64,000 bases of DNA from CAZDET01 sp964504335 (GCA_964504335.1 CAZDET010000014.1:21646-85645); one strand, 5' to 3'; positions 8,744-17,270 are shown, numbered from the stretch's first letter. Numbers and translations: made by a program. Notes: a model not told the origin generated them from the letters alone.

Positions 8744-9565
8744 TCAACCGGCAGCGAGCATGCGCGATTGGCGCAGAGCGCGCTCGATGAAGCTTGGAAT
8801 GAACAACCGGTGTGTTTGGGCAATTTTACGCGGGTCTCGCAGATCGCGTTGAATGCGCAGCCATTTTTGCGTGCCGTATTCGGCAATCACCTCTTCCTTG
8901 ATTTCCGGGCGGTTAAAGTGCTTGATCATACCGGCGGCATCGGCCTCGGGGTGAAACTGAACGCCCATGATTTCCGGCGAAAAACGGATGGCCATGATAG
9001 CTCGCTCGAGGTCTACGTGTGGGCGTTCCTTCTCGATTGCGAGCACGCTGGCTCCCAGCTCATTCAGGCGATCTTTGTTGGGCTGTACGACCTGGAAGCG
9101 GCGAAAATCCGCTACCCAGATCGGGGAGGGCAAATCGTTGAACAACGGCTCCAGGCGGCCTTCACTGGTTCGGTAAACCGGGAACGTACCAAACGACATG
9201 GTCCGTCTTGGCAAAACGCGCCCCAACTTGAAATGGTGAACGGCCATCTGAAACGAATGGCAGATGAAGAGCACGTGTTTCTTGCGATCCGATTGTTGGT
9301 TCCACTCCCAAACCGATTGCAGCCAGTTGAAGTACTTCTTATCCCAGATGCCGTCGCCATCCAATGGATTTCCCGGGCCACCCGTGCTGATGTAAATGTC
9401 GTAGTCTAGCCCCGGTACTTCCGCGGCGCCCCTGACATCGTACAAGTCCCACTCCACAGAATCGGAAAAACTGTTCACGATGTCCTTAATACAACGCATT
9501 CCCTGATTGGGAAACCCATCGTACATATCCAGAATGGCCAGTCTTTTTTTTGTACCCGTATTCAT
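8744..9565 (-). CDS. Class I glutamine amidotransferase domain protein, cluster gene 2
   Basis: The 273-residue protein carries the complete class I (triad) glutaminase: nucleophile C102 in LFICHSFQMA and H205/E207 in GVQFHPEAD, plus the oxyanion-type STGGPGNPLDG near residue 60. A 50-residue helical C-terminal extension follows. Such domains release ammonia from glutamine (or act as related hydrolases) and pass it to a partner synthetase. Here no synthetase domain is fused; the two ATP-grasp-like genes on either side are the natural partners. Unlike GuaA, there is no ATP-pyrophosphatase domain. Start at ATG 9565 (MNTGTKKRLAILDMYDG) puts the fold at the N-terminus. Confidence 0.85.
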   Translation of the reverse strand: MNTGTKKRLAILDMYDGFPNQGMRCIKDIVNSFSDSVEWDLYDVRGAAEVPGLDYDIYISTGGPGNPLDGDGIWDKKYFNWLQSVWEWNQQSDRKKHVLFICHSFQMAVHHFKLGRVLPRRTMSFGTFPVYRTSEGRLEPLFNDLPSPIWVADFRRFQVVQPNKDRLNELGASVLAIEKERPHVDLERAIMAIRFSPEIMGVQFHPEADAAGMIKHFNRPEIKEEVIAEYGTQKWLRIQRDLRDPRKIAQTHRLFIPSFIERALRQSRMLAAG

Positions 9566-9741
9566 CCGGTTTGAAAATTGTGATTATCTGGGGTTTATGA
9601 ATAGCGCCACGGAGCAGATCCTAATCTGAACTACACCTAAGTTCTTCTGGTGTTCACGAAAGGCCGCTTTCGCGACTCCTCCGAAAAAAGTCGGACAAAT
9701 TACTGACCCGTCCAAGAAAAGGGTGCGTAATCACGCCTGAA
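9566..9741. other. Gap inside the ATP-grasp cluster with a hairpin
   Basis: The 176 bases between cluster genes 1 and 2 contain the inverted repeat CGAAAG-GCCG-CTTTCG at 9657-9672. No strong T tract follows on the minus strand, so read-through is possible. Confidence 0.4.
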
Positions 9742-10719
9742 TCAGGCGGTGGGCTGGTCGGATGGTGCAGGGAAATGTGCCTGAACACTGGACTGAACGT
9801 ACTCGCCCCAAAGGAGGTTGTCGCGGCCGAATTCTTGTTGTTGGGCGCGTTCGATGGCGTAGTTTGCCATGGTCTCGACTACCCACTCGAAGTTTTCGGG
9901 TCCGACACTATGAACGTCCGCATCCGGTGCTGGATTGCAGAAATCGATAGCAATCGGCACGCCGTCCCGTACGGCAAACTCTACGGTATTGAATTCGTAG
10001 CCCAGGCCGCGGTTGATCCGCAGGACGTAATCGTGCATTGTTGCCAGTAATTCGTCGGAGGTATCGTGGTTGGCAGCGTACCGCAAATGGAAGGGATTGC
10101 GGGGCTCGTAATCCATGATGCGCACGTGTTTCGCACCGATGCAGTAGCAGCGGTAGTAACTCTGGAAGTCGATCGCCTCCTGAAGCATCATGACTAGCTG
10201 ATTGGTTTCGTCGTAGGCGCGGAAAAACTCCTCGGCATTATTCAGCTTATACACGTTTTTCCAGCCGCCGCCCGCGTGGGGCTTCATGAATGCCGGAAAG
10301 CCGATGTACTCAAACATCGCTTCCCAATCGAGCGGGAAGGCGAGATTGGTGAACGAGTTGGCCGATGTATCGGTAGGATGATCCTTGGATGGGAGCAGCG
10401 CTGTTTTTGGCACGGGAACGCCTAGCTTACCCTGCGCCAGGACATTGTTGAAAAACTTTTCATCGGAACTCCACCAAAAGGGATTGTTGATCACTGCCGT
10501 ACCAGTGAACGCTGCGTTTTTCAGTAAGGCGCGGTAAAAGGGAACGTCCTGAGAAATACGGTCGATGATAACGGCATACTCAGTAGGCTCGGCCTGGAAT
10601 ACCTTGGAAATGCGCACGGGTTCTGCTTGAATGCCGGGCACCTGCTTGCTATTGATTCGGTCGATCAGCGCGGGGGGAAAGGAACGCTCCTGACCAAATA
10701 GAATTCCGATTTTTTTCAT
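9742..10719 (-). CDS. ATP-grasp ligase (D-Ala-D-Ala ligase/RimK-like), cluster gene 1
   Basis: The 325-residue protein shows the ATP-grasp layout: an N-terminal Rossmann-like segment (KKIGILFGQERSFPPALID), the ATP lid and lysine in FPAFMKPHAGGGWKNVYK (K146), hinge residues MMLQEAIDF, and the metal-binding end YEFNTVEFAV...IAIDFCNPAPDAD (E247, D259, N262). By family it forms an amide or ester-like bond using ATP and an acyl-phosphate. It lacks the substrate motifs that would make it Ddl itself. It is the first gene of the minus-strand cluster with the glutaminase and the second ATP-grasp-like protein; proS lies 100 bases upstream on the same strand. Confidence 0.82.
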   Translation of the reverse strand: MKKIGILFGQERSFPPALIDRINSKQVPGIQAEPVRISKVFQAEPTEYAVIIDRISQDVPFYRALLKNAAFTGTAVINNPFWWSSDEKFFNNVLAQGKLGVPVPKTALLPSKDHPTDTSANSFTNLAFPLDWEAMFEYIGFPAFMKPHAGGGWKNVYKLNNAEEFFRAYDETNQLVMMLQEAIDFQSYYRCYCIGAKHVRIMDYEPRNPFHLRYAANHDTSDELLATMHDYVLRINRGLGYEFNTVEFAVRDGVPIAIDFCNPAPDADVHSVGPENFEWVVETMANYAIERAQQQEFGRDNLLWGEYVQSSVQAHFPAPSDQPTA

Positions 10720-10819
10720 AATGGCTATCTCCAGATTGATTTGTGTGTGGGAATGGGCAGTGCAACTGCCTCCTTAATATGCCGCAATTTTTGGAAAAAA
10801 TACATTTTGCCGGGGCATT

Positions 10820-12289
10820 TTAGTATGCCTTGGCAAACAGCACACGGCGGTTACTTGGCTTCCCGGTGAGCAGGTCGGTGCCTGCTTCCTCCGGCGCGTT
10901 TTGTGGAATACACCGGATGGTTGCCTTGGTCAGCTCCTTAATGCGCAGCTCGGTCTCGGTCGTCCCGTCCCAGTGGGCGCTGAGAAAACCGGGTATATCG
11001 GCTTCGATCAGTTCCTCAAAATCGGACCATTTATCCACCTGGTGGGTGTGGGCTTCCCGAAACTGCAGGGCGCGATCAAACAGGTTTTGCTGGATCTCGC
11101 CCAGCAACGCCTCGATGTGCTCCACGACGCCGTCGACGGAGATGGATGCCTTCTCGCGCGTGTCGCGCCGGGCAATCTCCACTACGCCTTTTTCCAGGTC
11201 GCGAGCCCCGATTCCGATGCGGACGGGGATTCCCTTTAGCTCGTTCTCGGCAAACTTGAACCCGGGGCGCTTTTTCTGATCGTCGTCGTACGCAACGGTA
11301 ACGCCCCGATCCCTTAATGCTCGCATGAGGTGCTCGGCCTGCTCGTTGATCTGGGCATTGGGCTTGGGAATGGGCACGATGACTACCTGGATAGGAGCTA
11401 GTTTCGGCGGCAGAACGAGCCCCTCGTCGTCGGAGTGGGTCATGATCATGCCGCCGAGTAAGCGGGTCGAGACGCCCCAGGAGGTTGCCCAGACGTACTC
11501 TTCCTGATTGTTTTCGTTGAGGAATCTCACATCAAACGCCTTGGCAAAATTCTGACCGAGGAAATGGGACGTTCCGGCCTGTAGCGCCTTTCCATCCTGC
11601 ATCATGGCTTCGATGGTGTAGGTTTCTTCGGCACCGGCAAAGCGCTCGTTGGGCGTCTTGGTGCCCCGCACGACCGGCATGGCCATGTACTCCTCGGCAA
11701 AGCGCGCGTAGACATCCTGCATTTGCTCCGCCTCGCGGATCGCTTCCTCGCGCGTAGCGTGTGCGGTGTGGCCCTCCTGCCAGAGAAATTCCGCCGTGCG
11801 CAGAAAGAGCCGGGTGCGCAGCTCCCACCGCACCACATTCGCCCACTGGTTGATGAGGAGGGGCAAGTCGCGGTAAGAATTGATCCAGTCTTTATAGGTG
11901 TGCCAAATGATGGTTTCCGAAGTAGGGCGAACGATCAGCTCCTCTTCGAGCCGGGCATCCGGGTCGACTACCACGCCGCTCCCGTCGGGAGCATTCATGA
12001 GGCGGTGGTGGGTCACCACGGCACATTCTTTGGCAAACCCTTCTACGTGCTCGGCTTCCCGGCTGAGGAAGCTCTTGGGAATGAACAGCGGGAAGTAGGC
12101 ATTGACGTGCCCCGTCTCTTTAAACATGCGATCGATCTGATCGCGCATATTTTCCCAAATGCCAAAGCCGTAGGGCTTGATCACCATACAGCCCCGCACG
12201 GCGGAGTTGTCGGCGAGGTTGGCCTTTTTAACAATATCGATGTACCACTGAGAGTAATCCTCCGCTCTGGGGGTGATCGCTTTCGCCAT
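10820..12289 (-). CDS. proS: Prolyl-tRNA synthetase, short archaeal/eukaryal type
   Basis: The 489-residue class II synthetase has the type without the inserted editing domain: GIWENMRDQIDRMFKETGH, FPLFIPKSFL, RPTSETIIWHTYKDWI, VRWELRTRLFLRTAEFLWQEGHTAH, then the HGTP anticodon-binding domain (VVIVPIPKPN, RPGFKFAENELKGIPVRIGIG) and the C-terminal extension with CIPQNAPEE ending in KAY, which is typical of this form. It charges tRNA-Pro in the cytoplasm. The start at ATG 12289 fits the family. Its leader contains a strong hairpin (12313-12349). Confidence 0.95.
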   Translation of the reverse strand: MAKAITPRAEDYSQWYIDIVKKANLADNSAVRGCMVIKPYGFGIWENMRDQIDRMFKETGHVNAYFPLFIPKSFLSREAEHVEGFAKECAVVTHHRLMNAPDGSGVVVDPDARLEEELIVRPTSETIIWHTYKDWINSYRDLPLLINQWANVVRWELRTRLFLRTAEFLWQEGHTAHATREEAIREAEQMQDVYARFAEEYMAMPVVRGTKTPNERFAGAEETYTIEAMMQDGKALQAGTSHFLGQNFAKAFDVRFLNENNQEEYVWATSWGVSTRLLGGMIMTHSDDEGLVLPPKLAPIQVVIVPIPKPNAQINEQAEHLMRALRDRGVTVAYDDDQKKRPGFKFAENELKGIPVRIGIGARDLEKGVVEIARRDTREKASISVDGVVEHIEALLGEIQQNLFDRALQFREAHTHQVDKWSDFEELIEADIPGFLSAHWDGTTETELRIKELTKATIRCIPQNAPEEAGTDLLTGKPSNRRVLFAKAY

Positions 12290-12312
12290 GTCCGTAGTTT
12301 GTGTATCCCGCT

Positions 12313-12349
12313 CGCCCGAAGAAAAAGAGAACTATTCTTTTTCCGGGCG
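12313..12349 (-). promoter_or_regulatory. Hairpin in the proS leader
   Basis: GCCCG plus an A-rich arm (12313-12326) pairs with CTTTTTC-CGGGC (12337-12349), with one bulged base. It lies 23 bases upstream of the proS ATG and would be transcribed with it. It could affect translation or serve as an attenuator; nothing else supports that. Confidence 0.35.
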
Positions 12350-12378
12350 TGTTTTAATGGTAGAAAATGATTAGATTT

Positions 12379-12394
12379 AGCACTTGCAAGTGCT
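12379..12394. repeat. Perfect 16-base palindrome in the divergent proS intergenic region
   Basis: AGCACTTG/CAAGTGCT is a perfect palindrome, and a further half copy CAAGCACT follows at 12414-12421. It lies between divergent genes and may be a protein-binding site. Confidence 0.5.
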
Positions 12395-12431
12395 TGAAAA
12401 TAAGCGTTTAATACAAGCACTCCTTCAAAGG

Positions 12432-12478
12432 TTAAAGTTCCTTAACAGAGCGCTTGCCCGCTTTAAAAGAGCCTTAAC
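12432..12478. promoter_or_regulatory. Direct repeat upstream of the Arg/Ser-rich protein gene
   Basis: Two related blocks, TTAAAG-n2-CCTTAAC (12432-12446) and TTTAAAAG-n2-CCTTAAC (12462-12478), place CCTTAAC 32 bases apart, about three helical turns. This looks like a pair of regulator sites but the regulator is unknown. Confidence 0.35.
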
Positions 12479-12557
12479 GGAAAATTAGGCTTAAAAGTAA
12501 TAATTTACACCTGCATTAATTGAGGAGGATCGCTGGTTGCGCCAAATAACTGAGATT

Positions 12558-13931
12558 ATGAAAAATTATAAGATAGCGTCGTTTGTGCTGTTGCTGCTGT
12601 TAGTCGGATTTGTATCCGCATCAGCCCAGTATGACGATCTATACTACGATCCGGATACGGATTACTACGACAACAGTCGGTCGAATACCGACAACAGGCG
12701 TTCGTACGATACGTACGATGACGAATACTACGACGACGATTACTACGCGGATGATTACAACTACGAAGACGATTATTACGACTACTACTACTCGTCGCGC
12801 ATCCGTCGTTTCAGACGTCCTTACCGCGGGTTCGGATTTTTCGACCCTGTCTACGTAGACCTCGCGTACTACGATCCGTTTTTCCAGCCGGGCTTCAACA
12901 CCGTGCTGATCTACAACTCGTTCGGTGCGGCCAATTATTTCGCGTTGCGGCGTGCGGCGCGCTGGAATCGCTTTTACGATCCCTTCCGCTTCTACGATCC
13001 GTGGTGGGGGCCGGTTAGCCCGTTTTATGCATCTCCCTTTGCGTTCGGATATCCTCGCTTCGGCGGTACAAACGTATTTATCGGAAATACCTTCTACGGA
13101 CGCGGTTTCGGCGGAGGCTTCGGCAGGTTTGGTGGATTCGGAGGTGCCTTTGGTCCCGGAGTCGGCTATTACTGCCCGCCATCTTGGGGCGGTGGTAACG
13201 TATATAATACGGTGGTGAATGTAGGCAACGCAACGAGCACCCGCCCCCGGGTGAATGCGCCCCGCACCACAAATTCTTCAATTGTCGCTCCGAGACAACC
13301 CGCTGAGACGATTTCCATTGGTCGAACCCGCGCGGCTACTACCCGTACGCCACGCACTTCGAACGATCCGCGCAGCGCGACACCACGGACATCCAATTCC
13401 GTCAAGCCGCGTACCAGCGCCACCAGCCCGCGCACCGGTACGCCGAGCCGCACCCGGACCCGCTCGACCGATACACGCCCGCGTTCCAACGCGGTTCCCC
13501 GGACGAATAGCGCCCCGCGGAGTAGCACTCGACCGAGCGATACCCGTGCACCCCAGCAGCGCGTAAGCCCGCGGACGCGTTCCCGCACGCAAAGCAGTGG
13601 CCGTTCGGGAGGAACTTCTCGCTCTAGTACCACCCGGCCGTCTTCTTCCAGGAGTCGCAGTGGTGGAAACATCAGTACCCAGCGGAGCCGGGAACGTAGT
13701 TTTACACCAAGCCGGAGCAATAGCTCCAACCGATCCTATTCACCGAGCAGCCGGAGCGCCACGCCAAAGCGGTCTTACACGCCGAGCAGCCGTTCTAACC
13801 GAAGCGTATCGCCAAGTCGCAGCAGTCGCTCCAGCGGCTCCTCTGCGCGATCTTCTTCCCCTTCCCGGAGTAGAAGCAGCTCGGGTAGTTCGCCTTCCCG
13901 GTCACGTCGGGGCGGTGGTGATGAAATCTAA
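12558..13931 (+). CDS. Secreted three-zone low-complexity polyampholyte
   Basis: Start is ATG 12558, since it gives a clean signal peptide (MKNYKIASFVLLLLLVGFVSASAQ); the in-frame TTG at 12537 adds seven useless residues. The 457-residue product has three zones: an acidic Asp/Tyr-rich segment (about 25-85), an aromatic Gly/Phe/Tyr/Pro-rich segment (about 85-215) and a strongly basic Arg/Ser/Thr/Pro-rich tail (about 215-457) with motifs such as SPSRSR and near-repeated SYxPSSRS. No catalytic domain is visible. I expect a disordered, surface or periplasmic protein that could self-associate by charge; that is inference. A hairpin terminator follows directly. Confidence 0.8.
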   Translation: MKNYKIASFVLLLLLVGFVSASAQYDDLYYDPDTDYYDNSRSNTDNRRSYDTYDDEYYDDDYYADDYNYEDDYYDYYYSSRIRRFRRPYRGFGFFDPVYVDLAYYDPFFQPGFNTVLIYNSFGAANYFALRRAARWNRFYDPFRFYDPWWGPVSPFYASPFAFGYPRFGGTNVFIGNTFYGRGFGGGFGRFGGFGGAFGPGVGYYCPPSWGGGNVYNTVVNVGNATSTRPRVNAPRTTNSSIVAPRQPAETISIGRTRAATTRTPRTSNDPRSATPRTSNSVKPRTSATSPRTGTPSRTRTRSTDTRPRSNAVPRTNSAPRSSTRPSDTRAPQQRVSPRTRSRTQSSGRSGGTSRSSTTRPSSSRSRSGGNISTQRSRERSFTPSRSNSSNRSYSPSSRSATPKRSYTPSSRSNRSVSPSRSSRSSGSSARSSSPSRSRSSSGSSPSRSRRGGGDEI

Positions 13932-13956
13932 CTAACTGCACCTCCGCAGTTGTGGG

Positions 13957-13995
13957 TAGGGTAACAGTAGAAACTATTGTTACCCTATCTTTTTT
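13957..13995 (+). terminator. Strong rho-independent terminator
   Basis: Perfect 10-base arms TAGGGTAACA (13957-13966) and TGTTACCCTA (13978-13987) are followed by TCTTTTTT, 25 bases after the stop of the Arg/Ser-rich gene. Confidence 0.88.
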
Positions 13996-14059
13996 GGGAA
14001 TTTCAATTCCCGGACACCGCTCGAGACCGCCCCAGTTTCGAAACACAATCCACAAAAAA

Positions 14060-15529
14060 ATGTCCTTTCGCTTTTCCCTGCTACTCTTTCTGTTCAGCAC
14101 AGCGCTGCTTTCTGCACAAAATGCCGGCGATGCGCTGCGGTTCAGTACGTTTAATGTCACCGGGACGGCCCGCTTTGCCGGTACCGGAGGTGCATTAACC
14201 CCATTGGGCTCCGACTTTTCGGTGCTGAGTACCAATCCGGCGGGACTCGGCTGGTACCGCAGTTCCGAATTTGTAGCCACGCCCCTTCTCGATATCAGCT
14301 CTATTGACGCTCTGCTGATGGATGCGATCGAGAATCCGACCCAAACGAGTTCCCAAACCCAGTTTGCATTCAGTAGCCTGGGGGTAGTCATAGCTGGACG
14401 CTCGCGAAGAGCGGGCGTCAGTGCCGTCAATTTCGGGTTCGGCATCAATCGGTTGGCTGATTTCAACGAACGCTTTGAGTATACCGGCACCAACTTTGGT
14501 AGCATCACAGAGAGTTTTCAGGAAACCGCTAATGCCGGGTTTTTCGACCCCTTTGGCGCGGAGTTGGCCATCGATGCCGGTGCCTTATTTCAAGACCCCG
14601 ATGATCCGAGCCGCTTCGCTATCGACCTGGAATTTGCCGAGGAAGAAGTCCTCATCCGCCGAAATCAAACGGTTGATCGATCCGGATCGATGAATGAGCT
14701 CGTCTTTGGGGTCGGTGGAAATGTACGCGAAAAGATTCTTTGGGGCCTGACGCTGGGCGTACCGATCATCGACTACTCCGAAACCCGGGTTTACACCGAA
14801 CGCAACGAGGAGCCAGACGTAAACTTCAGCCCGTTCGAAGATCTGACCTACGTCGAAGAGCTGTCTGTGACCGGAGCGGGAATCAACTTCAAGGGAGGCG
14901 TCATCTTCCGCCCGGTTCAGCCCCTGCGCATCAGTCTGGCGGTGCAGAGCCCCACGTTCTTTCAATTCGATGATGACTTTGTACCCTTCCTGGAATACGC
15001 CTTCTTCACGGACCCGGATGGAATCGTACGCGGTAGTTCAGAGGTGGTTGGCGAAACCTCTTATCGCCTGAACACCCCCTGGCGGTTCAGTGGCGGTATT
15101 GGCTACCTGTTTGGGCGTTCCGGCTTTTTGACGGCGGGGGTGGAATACGTCAATTACCAGGGTGCTAACTTTCGGTTCGACGATCGCGACGCGGCGGCCG
15201 AGGATTTCGTCAATGAAGACATCGATTTGTTGCTCGAAGATATCCTGAATGTGCAAGTAGGGGGCGAATTTAACCTCAATCCCGTGCGGCTGCGAGCGGG
15301 CGTTCAGGTTCGGCCTTCGGCAATTGCCGATTCAGATGTTACTAACTTCTCTTACCACGCCGGTGTTGGATACTTCAAAGATCGCTTTTTTGTCGACGCC
15401 GCCTACATTCTTTCGGAGCAGGAGCAAGACTTTGCTCCCTATCAAACGACAATTGTGCCACCGCAGATAATTGGTCTGGATCAGCAAAATCATCAGTTGC
15501 TGTTCACGATCGGGTTCAAGTTCCAGTAG
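14060..15529 (+). CDS. Outer-membrane beta-barrel protein, FadL/OMPP1-like
   Basis: ATG 14060 starts a signal peptide (MSFRFSLLLFLFSTALLSAQ) and lies after the terminator; the longer frame from 13952 would overlap the terminator and is rejected. The mature part begins NAGDALRFSTFNVTGTARFAGTGGALTPLGSDFSVLSTNPAGLG, the plug-like Asn-Pro-Ala-Gly motif region seen in FadL/OMPP1 transporters and many Bacteroidota barrel proteins, then shows alternating beta strands and ends in QLLFTIGFKFQ, a typical barrel-closing strand with aromatic terminus. It probably passes hydrophobic compounds across the outer membrane. Product length is 489 residues. The next gene follows after two bases. Confidence 0.8.
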   Translation: MSFRFSLLLFLFSTALLSAQNAGDALRFSTFNVTGTARFAGTGGALTPLGSDFSVLSTNPAGLGWYRSSEFVATPLLDISSIDALLMDAIENPTQTSSQTQFAFSSLGVVIAGRSRRAGVSAVNFGFGINRLADFNERFEYTGTNFGSITESFQETANAGFFDPFGAELAIDAGALFQDPDDPSRFAIDLEFAEEEVLIRRNQTVDRSGSMNELVFGVGGNVREKILWGLTLGVPIIDYSETRVYTERNEEPDVNFSPFEDLTYVEELSVTGAGINFKGGVIFRPVQPLRISLAVQSPTFFQFDDDFVPFLEYAFFTDPDGIVRGSSEVVGETSYRLNTPWRFSGGIGYLFGRSGFLTAGVEYVNYQGANFRFDDRDAAAEDFVNEDIDLLLEDILNVQVGGEFNLNPVRLRAGVQVRPSAIADSDVTNFSYHAGVGYFKDRFFVDAAYILSEQEQDFAPYQTTIVPPQIIGLDQQNHQLLFTIGFKFQ

Positions 15530-15531
15530 CA

Positions 15532-16764
15532 TTGGATGTACTCACCCAAATAACCCTCGGAGCCGGAATCGGCGAGGCTACTCTCGGCCGGAAAGTAGGC
15601 AACAGAGCCATGCTCTGGGGGGCCATTGGGGGGGTGATTCCCGACCTGGATACCCTGGCGAATTTCGTTACGGATGAGATCAGCGCGTTGGCGTTCCACC
15701 GGGCGTTCATGCATTCGTTCCTTTTTCCGGTGTTGGCAGCTCCGGTACTCGGCTGGCTCGTACACCGACTCTACGGAGGTACGCGTGGGCCCCTCGGCCA
15801 GAAAGTGCCCTATTGGGGGCTGTTGCTCATTGGGTTGCTTTGGCTGTTTGCCTGGCTTTGGGTGGGTAGTGCCCTGATGCCGGTGCCTATTCGGGGCGTT
15901 CCGGCCATCGCCGCTGTGACGGCAGTGGGCACACTGTTGCTCGTCGGGCTACTCTACATGCGGGAGCGGTTGCGCAGGCAGCCACCTGCCAATACGTTGA
16001 ACGCCGGATGGGGTTGGTGGGCGCTGTTGTTTTTCTGTGCCATCATTACCCACCCATTGCTCGACGCCTGCACCGTCTACGGGACACAGCTCATGGAGCC
16101 ATTTCAGAGCACGCGTTATGCGCTCAATACGATCAGTGTGATCGACCCCCTGTTTTCGGGTCCACTTTTCCTCTGTTTGCTGGTGGCTAGCCGGTTTCGA
16201 CGGCGTAGCCCGGGGCGTCGCTACTTCAGCCGCCTCGGATTTGTGCTCAGTGGCTTGTATTTGGCCCTCACACTGATCAATCACGAAAGTGTCAGAGGGG
16301 TACTGGACCACAGCATGCGGATAGATGGAATCGATGCGACGCGTCGATTGGTTTCTCCGACACTGGGAAACAACATCCTGTGGCAAGGAACGGCGGAGAC
16401 GGATAGCGCATTTTTCTACGGGAAATTTTCCTTTTTCGACCCGGTTTCCGAATTCCAATTACAGCAATTGCCAAAAAATCACGAATTGCTCCAAGCCCAC
16501 TGGGAAGACCGTGATGTGGCTGTATTGCGCTGGTTTTCCAATGGCTACTTCAACGCGATTCGACGCCCCGATGGACGGATTCAAATCAACGATCTGCGCT
16601 ACGGGTGGCTGACGGATACCCTCGACCAGCCCTCGGATTTCCTATTTCACTGGGTATTGGAAGAGCAATCCGGCGAATTGAGCGTTGTGGGGGGAAGCTC
16701 CCTTGCGGAACACAATTTCCAGGAAATGCTGAACTACCTCCGCCACCGAGTTCCCGGCAACTAA
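15532..16764 (+). CDS. YdjM-like membrane-bound metal-dependent hydrolase family protein
   Basis: The 410-residue product begins (M)DVLTQITLGAGIGEATLGRKVGNRAMLWGAIGGVIPDLD, the standard opening of the YdjM/DUF457 family, including HRAFMHSFLF and later THPLLDACTVYG whose His/Asp residues are thought to bind metal. About seven hydrophobic segments fill residues 20-250 and a soluble C-terminal domain follows. The family N-terminus requires the TTG at 15532 as start, since no ATG or GTG is in frame upstream of the conserved residues and the previous stop is two bases away, so translational coupling is likely. The biochemical role is unknown. Confidence 0.82.
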   Translation: MDVLTQITLGAGIGEATLGRKVGNRAMLWGAIGGVIPDLDTLANFVTDEISALAFHRAFMHSFLFPVLAAPVLGWLVHRLYGGTRGPLGQKVPYWGLLLIGLLWLFAWLWVGSALMPVPIRGVPAIAAVTAVGTLLLVGLLYMRERLRRQPPANTLNAGWGWWALLFFCAIITHPLLDACTVYGTQLMEPFQSTRYALNTISVIDPLFSGPLFLCLLVASRFRRRSPGRRYFSRLGFVLSGLYLALTLINHESVRGVLDHSMRIDGIDATRRLVSPTLGNNILWQGTAETDSAFFYGKFSFFDPVSEFQLQQLPKNHELLQAHWEDRDVAVLRWFSNGYFNAIRRPDGRIQINDLRYGWLTDTLDQPSDFLFHWVLEEQSGELSVVGGSSLAEHNFQEMLNYLRHRVPGN

Positions 16765-16767
16765 CTG

Positions 16768-17097
16768 CTAGCAGCACTCTCGCGAACGGATCGATTGAGT
16801 AAACAATCGGCCGAACGTGCCCTTGACCTCTTCCCACCGTTCCTTGTCGATACAGTAGTTTATTCGGGTCCCGGAGATGGTTCCTGTGACAATTCCGACG
16901 TCTTTGAGTTCTTTTAAGTGTCGGGAAATAGTGGGTTGAGACAGCGGGATGGATTCTACAATTTCATTCCCAATACACGAATCGACCTTAATCAAATGCT
17001 GAACAATGGCAATGCGCGCCGGGTGAGATAACACCCGCGCAATGCGGGCCAGCTCGTTTTGTTGGGCCGAGAAAAGTTCATTCTTACTAGCTCCCAT
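16768..17097 (-). CDS. ArsR/SmtB-family transcriptional regulator
   Basis: The 109-residue winged-helix protein has ARIARVLSHPARIAIVQHLIK, the recognition helix SQPTISRHLKELKDVGIV and the wing GTISGTRINYCID, so it fits ArsR. There is no ELCVCDL metal site in the recognition region, but one Cys (SCIGNEIVE, residue about 41) and a C-terminal CC pair could sense metal or oxidants. It is divergent from the aldo/keto reductase at 17271 and ends three bases from the convergent YdjM-like gene. A likely operator lies at 17131-17146. Confidence 0.85.
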   Translation of the reverse strand: MGASKNELFSAQQNELARIARVLSHPARIAIVQHLIKVDSCIGNEIVESIPLSQPTISRHLKELKDVGIVTGTISGTRINYCIDKERWEEVKGTFGRLFTQSIRSRECC

Positions 17098-17130
17098 TTA
17101 TGTTGGCTGATTTGGGGACAATAAAAGATC

Positions 17131-17146
17131 ATCCGACGATTCGGAT
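17131..17146. promoter_or_regulatory. Candidate ArsR-type operator
   Basis: ATCCGA-CGAT-TCGGAT is a perfect inverted repeat 34 bases upstream of the ArsR start, in the divergent region shared with the aldo/keto reductase. CGGAT recurs once more near 17165. Confidence 0.45.
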
Positions 17147-17270
17147 AAACATTAGGGGTAACGTCGGATTTGTACTAGCGTGTCTATTGGTGGGAAGAGA
17201 ATTGTAAGGTACTTGTTTTTAATGGATTGCCGATAGGAACTCCCTCTGTTTGATAAAGAAATTCGAGCAT

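Noticed and set aside
13169..13729. 186-residue minus-strand frame opposite the Arg/Ser-rich tail
   Set aside because: Long only because the sense strand is biased to Arg/Ser codons; it is a Val/Arg/Leu-rich artefact.
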